A DNA stretch of 64,000 nucleotides from Alkalihalobacterium elongatum. GTDB lineage: Bacteria; Bacillota; Bacilli; Bacillales; Bacillaceae_F. The translations under genes and the position numbers were made by a program. How positions within the stretch are numbered: the stretch's first letter is position 1; each line of letters begins with the position of its first letter. The stretch lies in the NCBI RefSeq assembly GCF_019024285.1, contig NZ_WMKZ01000001.1:62001-126000 (forward strand), written 5' to 3'. Below the pieces are notes generated by a model, which saw nothing but the letters and a program-made list of their open reading frames with translations, did not search any database and was not told where the DNA came from. This document shows positions 8,867 to 18,155 of this stretch, one piece after another.

Positions 8867-9033
8867 GTTGGTTCCTCCTGTGTGGATATCATTCCACTTT
8901 TTATTACTATCATTGCTCAAATAGATATCAAAGGCGAAAAAGTTACAATTTAGTCTTTGTTTACCGACCGAACAAAAATAATTCTTATTTAGAGTAACAG
9001 AAAAAAATTGGAAAAGCAAATACTATTTTTCTG

Positions 9034-9846
9034 TCACTTACTTGGTCGACATCCATCTCCCTCAATATCAACCAACCAAGATAAGATCGTCGTACTGTCA
9101 CGGACATTATTTTCTTTAATATCATTTAACAATTTCAACACACCTTTATCATTAGTTGATACTTCAAAATGTTTAAAGATCTCAATTGGATTACTATAAT
9201 TTGTATTTGGACATTCAACAAGTCCATCAGTCGTTAAAAATAAATGATTTTTACCTTGTCGCAGTTCTTTTGTTCCCATACTGTAACACGGTACTTCCAG
9301 GTCAAATGTATTAGTTCTGCCTATCCATTCGTAAAAACTTCGGTGATTTTGTTGATATTCGTTTAGTGAGGCTAGTTCAGGATGAGCATGATAAAGAATA
9401 CAGTCGCCTACCGAGAACCACCATAGAAACTTTCCTTTTCTTACAACACATAGAAAAGCTGTTTCACCTTGAATACATTGGCAAGCCTTTCTAAAACGTT
9501 GGCTTTCAAAAGTGGTCAAAAGCAACTTTGATATGCTTTTAAAAGCTAGTTTTGGCTGAAGTCTTATTCTCGTTTTTATTTCCGCCGAAAGTGATACAAT
9601 AGTATCTATTACTAATTCAGCACTTTCTGACGTATTGTGTGCGTCTAGCAATACCATAAATTCTACGTCTAACTCTTTATTAACCCAAACGATGCACCCA
9701 TCCTCATTTTTATATGCTCCAGCATTTGAATTACCACCAAATCGTCCTACAACAACATCATGAATGTGGTAAACGTTAATTTCATCGACATAGTCTTTTT
9801 GACTTCCTACCCAGTAATAGTCCGTTACATCAATGGCTTTACTCAT
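9034..9846 (-). CDS. PP2C-like protein phosphatase
   Basis: 270 residues with a degenerate PP2C fold. The metal motif usually written DGH appears as LLDAHN (residues 67-72), the TTDG motif is present (LFLTTDGLVE) and the C-terminal aspartate motif reads RDSTTILSW. It may therefore be a Ser/Thr phosphatase or a divergent member with altered metal binding. It starts 8 bases inside the HIT gene, so the two are translationally coupled and both fall behind the T-box leader. The substrate is unknown. Confidence 0.7.
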   Translation of the reverse strand: MSKAIDVTDYYWVGSQKDYVDEINVYHIHDVVVGRFGGNSNAGAYKNEDGCIVWVNKELDVEFMVLLDAHNTSESAELVIDTIVSLSAEIKTRIRLQPKLAFKSISKLLLTTFESQRFRKACQCIQGETAFLCVVRKGKFLWWFSVGDCILYHAHPELASLNEYQQNHRSFYEWIGRTNTFDLEVPCYSMGTKELRQGKNHLFLTTDGLVECPNTNYSNPIEIFKHFEVSTNDKGVLKLLNDIKENNVRDSTTILSWLVDIEGDGCRPSK

Positions 9847-10294
9847 ACGGACTGTCCTTCAAGAATTGTTTTATTCTTCGACAGACTTGAATTACTTCAT
9901 CATTACTCCCCATTCTAGCATTAGGTGCATCGTACACTGCAAAGGGTCCCCAATATTGTTCAGGTGTATTTGGATAACGGGCAATTAAATGCATGTGAAG
10001 GTGCGGTACAGCATTGCCAGAAACTAAAGCATATACATGTTCAGCTCCCTCTGTTGCTTTTAGTGCTTGACTTACTCTTGCCATAATTACCCCAAACGCC
10101 TTCGCTTCTTCAGGGATCATTTCAGCTAAAGTTGGTGCATGTCTTTTCAAATCGATGATTATATGCCCTAGATAATTAGGCTTTCCACCGTTATCAATGT
10201 GTCCTACGTAAACAAAATCGTCTTCGTAAATAACTTCTCCATCCGTTTCTACAGTACCTTTATGTTTATTACAAATGAAACAATCAGCACTCAT
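9839..10294 (-). CDS. HIT family nucleotide hydrolase
   Basis: 151 residues with the catalytic triad HLHMH (H98, H100, H102) and an N-terminal CFICNKHKG cysteine pair. HIT proteins of this type hydrolyse nucleotide-phosphoramidate or dinucleoside polyphosphate bonds; Hint-like members also cleave aminoacyl-adenylates. The ATG at 10294 follows GGGGGAG. A T-box leader ends 27 bases upstream, so its expression probably responds to tRNA charging. The PP2C-like gene overlaps its end. Confidence 0.9.
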   Translation of the reverse strand: MSADCFICNKHKGTVETDGEVIYEDDFVYVGHIDNGGKPNYLGHIIIDLKRHAPTLAEMIPEEAKAFGVIMARVSQALKATEGAEHVYALVSGNAVPHLHMHLIARYPNTPEQYWGPFAVYDAPNARMGSNDEVIQVCRRIKQFLKDSPYE

Positions 10295-10320
10295 TAAAAC
10301 TCCCCCATTTACTTAGAAAT

Positions 10321-10584
10321 AAAAAAAACCCATCATCTCATAAAGAGACGACAGGATAATCCCAACGCGGTACCACTCTTCTTGGTTTGTGAATATCAAA
10401 CACAAACAAACCCTCTTAACTACTAGATGACGGCAGTAAACCGTTTAAGCCTACATATCAGCTTAACCACTCCTAGGCGAGTTGGGGAAATTATTGACTG
10501 CCTTTCAGCAAATGACAGCTCTCTGGACAATAATTATTCCTTACTACTCCTATTCATTGTGTTGTGTTAATATTTGGAAAAGTT
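10321..10584 (-). ncRNA. T-box leader (tRNA-sensing riboswitch) upstream of HIT gene
   Basis: On the minus strand: Stem I with AGTA near the 5' side, the AGAGAG and GCTG apical motifs, then the T-box AGTGGTACCGCG (about 10365-10376) and a terminator hairpin with eight U (10321-10350). UGGU in the bulge would pair with a tRNA ending ACCA. By alignment with the valS-type layout the specifier triplet may be CUC (leucine); this is tentative. A promoter sits at 10591-10620. It reads directly into the HIT and PP2C-like genes. Confidence 0.85.
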
Positions 10585-10590
10585 TTACTT

Positions 10591-10620
10591 ATAATATAAT
10601 TTTCTGTAAGATTTAGTCAA
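10591..10620 (-). promoter_or_regulatory. Sigma-A promoter of the T-box operon
   Basis: TTGACT (10615-10620) and TATTAT (10591-10596), 18 bases apart, directly upstream of Stem I of the T-box leader. Confidence 0.65.
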
Positions 10621-10769
10621 CCATTTTCCAAAAAAAATTTCCATTTAAATTTAATCCTTAAGAAAAAGCAAGCACTCGCTTGATTATCGTTCCAATAACA
10701 TAGAGTAACCTTCTTTGAAAAAGGAGAAGCCTTTCATAAAACATCACACCACGGGTACTTTCCCATATC

Positions 10770-12188
10770 CTAATACAAAAATGTTACTACAGAATAAAGC
10801 ACAACTGTTATAGCGGCTGCAATCAATGCTGGTTTTAACTTATATTTCGCATATTCGATAACGGAAAGGTTCAATATTTTCGCGATTGTATTGGTATCAT
10901 CACTAAGAGGTGAAGCAAATGCTCCGAAAGCTCCACTTGCAAATACTGCACCAACGACTAATGGTAGGGGCACATCTCCTACACTTGCCAGGGATATACC
11001 AAGAGGCATTAATATCCCCCATGTCCCCCAAGCTGAACCGATAAAATAAGAAACTGCTGCACCAAACACAAAGATAAGTGGAGCAATGAACACCTGCGGG
11101 ATCCACCCAGAGTGAGCTGTTATAAAGCTTGAAAACCCTAAGTCATCCGTAATTGATGATAGCCCCCAAACAACTGACAATAATAGAATGACCGACATTA
11201 ATTCATTGCCACCCTCCATAAAACCTGCAATCAGCCTGTCCAATTTAAATCGCTGAAGTAAATAAAAGCCAATAGACACTAATACGGTAATAAGAAGTGC
11301 AATGACCATTGCATCAAGCACTTCTGCTTTAATAAATGCTTCAAAAAAATCGTAGCCTTTCTGATGGCCATCCCACCAAGTTAAAAATAACGTAAAGCTA
11401 ATGACCATAATCAAGGGGAGTAACAGATTAAATGGTTTAATTGGTAACTCATTAGCAACTGCTGGGTGGCAATCATGCCAATCACTATTATCATCATCTG
11501 CTGCCTTTTCATCGATTTGTGTTGGTGCATTTGATTTCTTTTTGGAATGATGGAAAAAGCTTAAATAAATCCCTAAAATAATTGTCACGATCGAAAAAAA
11601 GTTGAACGGAATACTTTGTATAAAGAGCGAGTACGGATCTACGGCTATCTCCTGACTTTCGGTAGCAATCTGAATAATGGAGACCATATAACCTACAAAC
11701 GCGGTAGCGACAGGAATTAACACAATAACAGGCGTAGCAGTAGTCTCGATTACAAAACCGAGCTCTGCTGTCGTCATTTTAATCTTTTTAAGTAATGCTC
11801 TCATAATGGGCGCTATGGTAACAAAACGAAAGGTAGGCGCAGCAAACGTTCCGATCGTTGATACATAGGTTAAAAGGAGTGCCTGTTTTCGTGTTTGTAT
11901 TTTTTCAGCTGCTTTCTCGACGAAACCGCGAATGCCGCCCGTCATTTTGATCATCCCAACAAGGCCTGAAAATGCATAAAGAAAAACAATGATCTTAATA
12001 TTATTCGGATCAATTAGGGCTTGTACGACATAGGTAAACAAAGTTTGGATTCCGCCAATTATGGTCGGTTCCATCAAATAAGACCCCACTAATAATCCTA
12101 GAAAAAGTGCTGGAAGTACTTGTTTTGTATAAATTGCTACTGGGATTACAACTAAAAACGGAATAATTGAATACCAGGTTGTTTCCAT
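10770..12188 (-). CDS. NhaC-family Na+/H+ antiporter
   Basis: 472 residues with about eleven hydrophobic segments, matching the NhaC/ion-transporter superfamily antiporters (APTFRFVTIAPIMRALL, TTATPVIVLIPVATAF, GSAWGTWGILMPL). It would exchange cytoplasmic sodium for protons, or a related solute pair, at the membrane. ATG at 12188 is chosen because GAAGGTG lies 8 bases upstream; a TTG two codons earlier is too close to that site. It stands alone; the T-box promoter follows its end. Some NhaC-like proteins exchange malate or lactate, so the ion is not certain. Confidence 0.85.
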   Translation of the reverse strand: METTWYSIIPFLVVIPVAIYTKQVLPALFLGLLVGSYLMEPTIIGGIQTLFTYVVQALIDPNNIKIIVFLYAFSGLVGMIKMTGGIRGFVEKAAEKIQTRKQALLLTYVSTIGTFAAPTFRFVTIAPIMRALLKKIKMTTAELGFVIETTATPVIVLIPVATAFVGYMVSIIQIATESQEIAVDPYSLFIQSIPFNFFSIVTIILGIYLSFFHHSKKKSNAPTQIDEKAADDDNSDWHDCHPAVANELPIKPFNLLLPLIMVISFTLFLTWWDGHQKGYDFFEAFIKAEVLDAMVIALLITVLVSIGFYLLQRFKLDRLIAGFMEGGNELMSVILLLSVVWGLSSITDDLGFSSFITAHSGWIPQVFIAPLIFVFGAAVSYFIGSAWGTWGILMPLGISLASVGDVPLPLVVGAVFASGAFGAFASPLSDDTNTIAKILNLSVIEYAKYKLKPALIAAAITVVLYSVVTFLY

Positions 12189-12456
12189 TCTCAATCACCT
12201 TCTCCCAATTAATTTAGTGAAAAATACTAAAGATGGTTTCGTCTATCCTATCTTTTGATTGAGATGGAATATTATACTTACAAGTCGAGGCTTACTACCT
12301 GGATTGATCTATTTTGATTGGAATGATCTTTTTGAACAATGTACTTTATAGGATGGATGACGTTTGGATTCAGCGTGTAAATTAAAATTTCCCACGTACT
12401 TAATTATAAATGTGCTTCAAGTCTGCTCAACTTTAAGAAATCGATCATATTCAATG

Positions 12457-12493
12457 AAAAAACCTTCCTCATTATGTTGGGAAGGTTCATTGT
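12457..12493 (-). terminator. Rho-independent terminator
   Basis: Arms AACCTTCC and GGAAGGTT with a U-run on the minus strand. It lies about 110 bases past the response-regulator remnant. The rest of 12189-12600 shows no gene. Confidence 0.7.
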
Positions 12494-12600
12494 TCCTATA
12501 AATATGGCGCAACTTTCGGTTTATCGGCGTAACAAGCTGCGTAATACTATGTACTTCAAAATGTTTTATCCCTATTAATATTAATGTCCATACAAAATGA

Positions 12601-12911
12601 CTAGTCTATATAATTCCTCAATACTGCTAATAACTCCTGTTTACGAATAGGCTTCGAGATATGCTCATCACAACCGCTTTTTAGCGTTTTCAGACGATCT
12701 TCTTTTAGCGCATAAGCTGTAAGTGCTATTATTGGAGTGCGGGCAAGTTGATTTTAAGCTCATACCTTCTTAATCTCTTGGTCGCCTCATATCCGTTCAT
12801 AACTGGCATTTGAATGTCCATCAATACAACAGAGTAGTGATCCTTGTCTTCTTCACGGTGATAGGGCTTCATAAACATATCGATTGCTTCCTTACCGTTG
12901 TTAGCGGCCAT
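12601..12911 (-). pseudogene. Remnant of a receiver (REC) domain from a hybrid sensor kinase
   Basis: Residues read NGKEAIDMF...[32 protein letters not shown], the phosphoacceptor region of a receiver domain. A one-base shift near 12745 is followed in the next frame by [20 protein letters not shown] and KPIRKQELL, the rest of the same domain, ending at a TAG at 12601-12603. The first third of the domain and any kinase are missing. So this is a truncated, frameshifted remnant, not a gene. Confidence 0.8.
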
Positions 12912-13163
12912 AGTATAAAAGTAACACTTTTCTGGAGTAAAAATAATCAGTAGATTCCCTGATATTGCTTATTATGTCAAGAAAATCATATTGTAATATG
13001 TATGAAGGAATTAAATGAAGAAATTCGAGTATAAACAGGTACTTATTTTACACGCAGTGGAAAAAGCTAGATCAAACATTGTATGAGACATATAGGTGAA
13101 GGTAGTAGTTTCCTAGTTTGGCTTGACACTACCTAGTAGAAAAATAGGATGAATTATGTTTAT

Positions 13164-13312
13164 TTATCTGTGAGATTGTACTTCATGTACTTTTACTAGC
13201 TTGATGTCACCGTAAAAGGTTGAATGGTCTTTTCTAATTTCAATATTGCCGTTTCCATAATCATGTAGAACATCATAAATCTTATTTTTATACCTTATCG
13301 CCTCGCTCTATT
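13164..13312 (-). pseudogene. Decayed small gene of unknown function
   Basis: A minus-strand frame reads YKNKIYDVLHDYGNGNIEIR then KDHSTFYGDIKLVKVHEV and stops at 13164. It has protein-like composition but no start; one base away lies ERGDKV, which would continue it upstream, so a frameshift is likely. The rest of 12912-13477 shows nothing else I can assign. Confidence 0.3.
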
Positions 13313-13477
13313 GTTTTACTTATAATTCTAGGGTAAATATAATAATATTGTACTTAACTTTGCTTCAATAGTAAGTGGCTATTAGCCACCTCTTCTTTTT
13401 ATAAGTATTACTTTTCTTATATAATAATTATATTTAAATCCCCCAATTGCTACTTAAGTATAGAAAGGATTTTTCAA

Positions 13478-14023
13478 TTGAGAAACTGGTTAAGAGAAAT
13501 ACGAAAAGAAAAAGGGTTAACACAAGATGAGGTTGCAACAAAGGCTTTTATCAATCGTGCTTTTTATACACAGATTGAAAATGGGAGCCGCAACCCAAGC
13601 TTTGAAGTGGCTAAAAATATAGCAAATACCCTAGGGATAAACCCCTCTGCTTTTTTTACTAGAGAGTTTAGTGAACCTTTTCAATTAGCCCTTAAAAACT
13701 CTCCAATGATTATTGCTCATTGTGATTTGGAATTAAGATATACTTGGATCTATAACCCTCATCCCGATTTTGATACAGATAGCACCATAGGAAAGAGAGA
13801 TGACGAGATTGCTATAAATGATGGGACATTAAAATTAATGGAGCTTAAGCAAGAAGTCATAAGGAATGGTAGGAAAGTCAAGAAAAAGATATGTTTCCCC
13901 CTATCCACTGGTGATCATTATTATTATGTATATGGAGAGCCACTATTTGATAGTAACGGAGAAATCACTGGGGCCGTTACAGCTTCAATGGATATAACTG
14001 ATTTAGTTGAAGATGAAAAATAA
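13478..14023 (+). CDS. XRE-family regulator with PAS sensor domain
   Basis: 181 residues. Residues 1-60 form a Cro/C1-type helix-turn-helix (GLTQDEVATKAFINRAFYTQ). Residues 70-175 form a PAS fold (YTWIYNPHPDF, IGKRDDEI, ending GAVTASMDITDL), usually found in sensor kinases. The combination suggests a repressor or activator with a small-molecule or redox input. The start is TTG at 13478 with GAAAGGAT upstream. It converges on the D-cysteine desulfhydrase gene, which might be a target, but nothing in the sequence proves that. Confidence 0.85.
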   Translation: MRNWLREIRKEKGLTQDEVATKAFINRAFYTQIENGSRNPSFEVAKNIANTLGINPSAFFTREFSEPFQLALKNSPMIIAHCDLELRYTWIYNPHPDFDTDSTIGKRDDEIAINDGTLKLMELKQEVIRNGRKVKKKICFPLSTGDHYYYVYGEPLFDSNGEITGAVTASMDITDLVEDEK

Positions 14024-14125
14024 ATACTTAGTGATAGAAAAATTTTTTACTAAATCTTTTAATAGTAGACTACTAACATATTAAATATTATTATCCTCTT
14101 TTGAGTTACTCATCCAATACATAAT

Positions 14126-14182
14126 AAAAAACTAGCCTATAGTATAGAGGGGCAATCCCTCTTGTTCCTAAGCTAGTTTTTT
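14126..14182. terminator. Bidirectional terminator
   Basis: Arms AAAAAACTAGC and GCTAGTTTTTT separate the convergent XRE-PAS and desulfhydrase genes. Confidence 0.75.
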
Positions 14183-14248
14183 AGTGTTTTTATAGTAAGT
14201 TCGTGGTATTTATAAAATCTTATAAACTTAGGATAAGAAAAGTTCTTG

Positions 14249-15256
14249 TTAGATTTTCTGTTGAAAAATCGGGGCATATGCATAAACTGCAGGTTTTCCT
14301 CCCGAGTGTAAAAATAAAATATTATCGGAAGATTTAAAATAACCTTGCTGTGTTAGGCTAATTAAACCGTCCATTGCCTTCCCAGTATATACGGGATCAA
14401 GTAAAATCGCTTCTGTTCTCGCTAGTAGCTTTACCGCCTCAAGCATTCCTTCGGTTGGAACTGCATACGCAGGTCCGACATATTCATCAAAACATGTGAT
14501 TTTTTCTCTTGAAATGCCTTCATCTACTTTGAGATAAGCTAAGGTTTCTTTCGTTAGCTGATAAACCTTTTCTTCTTGCTCGTTTTTCCCTCGACTCACA
14601 TTGATACCAATAACCTTTGTCTCACTTTGTAGGCCTGTATATCCGCTAACTAGTCCAGCATGCATGCCCCCACTTCCACTTGCACAAATGACATAATCAA
14701 ACTGTAAACCTAAATCATCCGATTGTTTATGTATTTCTTCTGCACATGCCACATAGCCAGTAACTCCTATAACATTTGATCCGCCGACAGGGATAACATA
14801 TGGTGATCCACCGTTATCCTTTACTTCCTTTGCAAGCTGTTCCATAACTTCATACACGTCAGTTCCATTGGGGATTATTTTAATCGATTCTGTACCTAAC
14901 AATTGATATAGTAAAAAGTTCCCATTCGTCTTCAAGTCAAAGGCATCTTCTTTATTTTCCTCTAAAACTAAAATGCACTTTATATTTTCTTTAACACACG
15001 CAGCTAGGGTAAGACGACAGTGATTAGATTGAATTCCTCCGGCCGTGATAATTGTATCTGCACCTTTTGCCAGGGCATCAGCGATTAGAAACTCTAACTT
15101 CCTCGTTTTATTTCCGCCTTCAGTTAGTCCTAATAAATCGTCTCTTTTTATGTAAATGTTTGGTCCATTCAGTACCTTAGAAAAATGACTTGCATTTTCA
15201 ATCGGTGTATCCGCATCTGTATAACGCTTCCTTGGATAGTGAGCTATATTCATCAT
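14249..15256 (-). CDS. D-cysteine desulfhydrase / ACC deaminase family PLP enzyme
   Basis: 335 residues of the beta-family PLP enzymes. Motif TEGGNKTRKLE (45-55) holds the Schiff-base lysine (K50), and the QSNHCR motif follows near residue 75. These enzymes split D-cysteine to pyruvate, H2S and ammonia; some members act on 1-aminocyclopropane-1-carboxylate or other D-amino acids. Length is as expected. It stands alone, with an AGGGAG ribosome site. The exact substrate is not certain from sequence. Confidence 0.88.
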   Translation of the reverse strand: MMNIAHYPRKRYTDADTPIENASHFSKVLNGPNIYIKRDDLLGLTEGGNKTRKLEFLIADALAKGADTIITAGGIQSNHCRLTLAACVKENIKCILVLEENKEDAFDLKTNGNFLLYQLLGTESIKIIPNGTDVYEVMEQLAKEVKDNGGSPYVIPVGGSNVIGVTGYVACAEEIHKQSDDLGLQFDYVICASGSGGMHAGLVSGYTGLQSETKVIGINVSRGKNEQEEKVYQLTKETLAYLKVDEGISREKITCFDEYVGPAYAVPTEGMLEAVKLLARTEAILLDPVYTGKAMDGLISLTQQGYFKSSDNILFLHSGGKPAVYAYAPIFQQKI

Positions 15257-15405
15257 CGGTATCTCTCCCTTATTATTATGGATGGATTTCTATCCCTTGT
15301 TGAGTATATTTTACATGAGTTATTACAAGTGTGTTAACCTTTAAGTGTTTACTATAGCAGTGATAGAAATCTATATTTATGTAATATTTGTATTTAACTT
15401 ACATT

Positions 15406-15439
15406 AAAAAGGCCCCGATGCGTTGTAGCAGGGACCTTA
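15406..15439 (-). terminator. Terminator after the 161-residue gene
   Basis: Stem pairing AAGGTCCC with GGGGCCTT, followed by U-run on the minus strand, 15 bases past the stop at 15454. Confidence 0.7.
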
Positions 15440-15453
15440 CCACTAAAGTTCCA

Positions 15454-15939
15454 TTAAACCCCAACGCCAATCCACAGTACTTCGTTCCTTACCTCAAAAT
15501 GCTTCAAATTACCAAACTGAATCATTTTTGCTTTTTCAATATAATTAAAATCCAGATGAATAATTCCCTTATGATAGCTAATAAATGGCGGTTTATTAAG
15601 GAGTTTCTTTGTGATCCAATTTTGATTAAGCGGTTTCATATCGACGATCTCTAAGGATAGATTACGGTCACTTGCAACTAACGGTCTTAGGTCGATTTGA
15701 AAATTAATAGTTATAGTTAGTTTCTTTGTAGCCCCACTAATTACAATTTTATCTTCAATTAGTTGTACAGTAAGATCCGAAATCCCTTTAAATTTTTTCT
15801 TATTTATGATCCATTGTAAGGTGCTTTCGGTAATCTGAATAGTAATCTGATTTTCTTTCAGTTCTTTTTTTGGTTTTTCTCGGTAACTGGTGTTACTTTT
15901 TGAAACTCTTATTCTTTCGTTACTAATATACTTTTCCAA
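15454..15939 (-). CDS. Hypothetical protein, beta-rich
   Basis: 161 residues with no signal peptide or membrane segment. The middle (residues 32-130) alternates short hydrophobic strands and reads like lipid-binding LmeA/DUF2993-type proteins (ITESTLQWIINKKK, then IVISGATKKLTITINFQIDL), but I cannot confirm the family. The start has a GGGAGGGAAATAAC ribosome site. It stands alone with its own terminator. Confidence 0.6.
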   Translation of the reverse strand: MEKYISNERIRVSKSNTSYREKPKKELKENQITIQITESTLQWIINKKKFKGISDLTVQLIEDKIVISGATKKLTITINFQIDLRPLVASDRNLSLEIVDMKPLNQNWITKKLLNKPPFISYHKGIIHLDFNYIEKAKMIQFGNLKHFEVRNEVLWIGVGV

Positions 15940-16255
15940 GTTATTTCCCTCCCCGTTAGTATTGGGAATCCCTAGTGTTGGTGAGGTACTTTAGTGAAAA
16001 GTCATGATTATTTGAAGTCTTTTGTTAAGTATGTTCCAAGCAAGTTTTAGGGCTTTAAATAAAATGACCTGTCCTAACAAATATTTTTCCGTCACTTACC
16101 TTTATTCATGTTTAACTTGTATTATGACATGGGGTAGATGAGGGAGTCACAGTCTATTTTATATAGTGGAAATACTATGCTTGCCCTTTTGAATAATTCA
16201 TTAATTTTCCCCGAAGATGGTGAAAATGGGTACATTTGCAACTTTTATCCACCAA

Positions 16256-16408
16256 CTTCTTCCTTTTGTTGGGATCATCGGATCACTTCTTGCTTTTTTT
16301 GACTCACTTCTTCCTGTTACTGGAAAGGTTGGCTCCTTTCTCGCTTTTTCTCACTCACCTTTTCCTGTTACTGGAAATATCGCTTCTCTCCTTTTCTCTC
16401 CTAAATTC
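16256..16408. repeat. Three tandem 51-bp repeat units (locus A)
   Basis: Units begin at 16256, 16307 and 16358, each 51 bp. Units two and three share the core TTCCTGTTACTGGAA (16311-16325, 16362-16376); unit one is diverged. The same 51-bp period and core recur at 23311-23412, and a single related copy at about 43450-43490. The unit length is a multiple of three, so the array stays open in one frame, but there is no convincing gene. The rest of 15940-16450 shows nothing else. Confidence 0.7.
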
Positions 16409-16450
16409 ATCATTCCTTATCGTTCTTTCACAATACTAGATTGGTTCATA

Positions 16451-16879
16451 CTACTCACTGTGTTTAGGTTTAACTCCACTTTCTTCAACAGGCTCTCCCG
16501 ATAACATCCACATTCCAACCTGTTCAATTGTCTTATTTTCAAAAGTATACTCATATACGATATCAGGCTCGGAAACAAAAATCACATGCAGAAAGACCAC
16601 TTTTGTCATTCTATGTTCATCGGTATCTGTAATACCCCAAGCATCACCTGGATAAGTCTCTTCCAAGTGTTTTTCTAACTGTTCGACAGCCTTTTCCGTT
16701 TGATGTTCAACAATAAACGGTCTAGCCGTGTAAAATGAAACGCCTGCTATTAAAATAACTGCTGATAAAATCCAAACCATCTTCTTCACTTTTTTAGGAA
16801 ATAGCAAGGCTATTATAGCGATTACTATAATGACACTGAAAACAATGGATAACTCAATAAATGTCGTTGGATGCATCAA
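16451..16879 (-). CDS. Hypothetical membrane protein with two transmembrane segments
   Basis: 142 residues. Two hydrophobic segments (about 9-27 and 34-50) are followed by a soluble tail of about 90 residues with a pattern seen in small Bacillus proteins that sense or bind outside the membrane (TEKAVEQLEKHLEETYPGD). No family recognised. It stands next to a lipoprotein gene 139 bases upstream on the same strand. The gene ends directly beside the 51-bp repeats. Confidence 0.65.
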   Translation of the reverse strand: MMHPTTFIELSIVFSVIIVIAIIALLFPKKVKKMVWILSAVILIAGVSFYTARPFIVEHQTEKAVEQLEKHLEETYPGDAWGITDTDEHRMTKVVFLHVIFVSEPDIVYEYTFENKTIEQVGMWMLSGEPVEESGVKPKHSE

Positions 16880-17017
16880 CAGCTTCTCCTTAGCTACGTT
16901 ACTAATCTACTTTTCTCTATTTTCACATGTACTCCTTTAATTTCTAAATGAGGCTTCTTCACACCTTAAGTATCCTCATTTGATTACATTTCACTTAGGT
17001 ATAGTCCTTATATAGAG

Positions 17018-17434
17018 CTACTCCCCATCATAACTATCGTCGATCACTGTACTGTCGCAACATAGGGAAGGGTTATATTTCACTTCTATAAACACCTCAT
17101 CTTCAAGGTTGCCTTTCTTAAAGTTAGCTTTAATCAAACTAGACTCTCCGTCATTCTTTAAATATCTTTGAAAAGTTACAAATACGTCATTATACCCCTT
17201 CGCATAAAAGTATTTATATCCTGGGATTGTCCTGTTACTATGTATCTTTACCTCACTTTGGTCTTTTACTTCTATTAGCCACTTATTAATTTCATCTTTA
17301 TTTTCATGATGTATCGTGTCATGTGAATAGGATATGAGGAAAGGCTCTTCATTAAGTGTTGTATCACTTTGACAGCCAACGATAACGTTAAAAAATAGTA
17401 CAGAACTCAATATAAAATAAATTCTATGATACAT
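17018..17434 (-). CDS. Putative lipoprotein of unknown function
   Basis: 138 residues with a signal peptide and a lipobox (VIVGC, Cys at about residue 21), so it is probably anchored to the outer face of the membrane. The mature part carries an unusual adjacent cysteine pair (SLCCDS) near the C-terminus. No family recognised. No good ribosome site is obvious. The next 330 bases up to the DUF3592-like gene show no other gene. Confidence 0.6.
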   Translation of the reverse strand: MYHRIYFILSSVLFFNVIVGCQSDTTLNEEPFLISYSHDTIHHENKDEINKWLIEVKDQSEVKIHSNRTIPGYKYFYAKGYNDVFVTFQRYLKNDGESSLIKANFKKGNLEDEVFIEVKYNPSLCCDSTVIDDSYDGE

Positions 17435-17764
17435 GGTCTAGTACTCCTTCAATAAGCTATTTCTTTAGAACTTTTAATGCCACATTTTAAACGACTTATA
17501 TCCGTCATTTTCTATGTTTACTTTACCATGATATTCCAAATAAAAGTTCTTTTTTTATTGGTGCTGTCGAAAACAATCATTATAAAAATCAATTGTTTGC
17601 ATAAGCTTTCTCTGTATAAATTATTCTAGAAATACATTATAATTATTTAATAATAGTAAACTACTAAATATGCGAGGTGTTGACATATCGAACCAACTGC
17701 ACTTGTTATAGGAATATCATTTTTACTTTATGGGGTCTTTACCCTTATCAAAACAGATAGAACA

Positions 17765-18085
17765 ATGAAACATTCAAAGGTAACAAAAGGTAAGATTATT
17801 GAATTAAGTAGAGAGCCCGTTGCAAGGACAATCGGATATTTTCCGGTTATTGAATACTTTGATGAACTTGAACAAGAATTAAAAACCTTTAAATCCCTAA
17901 TGGGGTATGACAAAAATAAATTTCAAATAGGCGAGACCGTTGAAGTTAGATACTACATAAAAAATAATAAAAAAGAATTAATGATTAATAACTGGTCTTC
18001 AGTATGGGGTAAAGGCGTATTTGCAACTGTATTTGGATTTATTTTTTTCCTAGCAGGACTTAGTGGTCCCATTATCCTCTTTTGA
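17765..18085 (+). CDS. DUF3592-like membrane protein
   Basis: 106 residues from the first ATG. It has a basic, beta-rich middle (KGKIIELSREPVARTIGYFP) and a C-terminal membrane segment, as in DUF3592 proteins. The family normally has a first membrane segment too, and this is encoded upstream in frame from 17687 (ALVIGISFLLYGVFTLI) but with no ATG, GTG or TTG to start it. A ribosome site (GCGAGGTG) is correctly spaced before an ATC codon at 17687. So the true protein may begin there with a rare or mutated start. Confidence 0.7.
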   Translation: MKHSKVTKGKIIELSREPVARTIGYFPVIEYFDELEQELKTFKSLMGYDKNKFQIGETVEVRYYIKNNKKELMINNWSSVWGKGVFATVFGFIFFLAGLSGPIILF

Positions 18086-18155
18086 TATACCGTAGCTTGG
18101 AGGAGGTGTTAGAATGATAGACCCCTTCTCCTATTAAACCCTACTTTACTTTTCA

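Noticed and set aside
13478-14023. Possible sensor kinase from the PAS motif
   Set aside because: The gene is short, with an XRE helix-turn-helix and no kinase domain.
16217-16504. 95-residue plus-strand open frame with repeated VTG motif
   Set aside because: It is the translation of the 51-bp repeats, lacks a ribosome site and overlaps a gene on the other strand.
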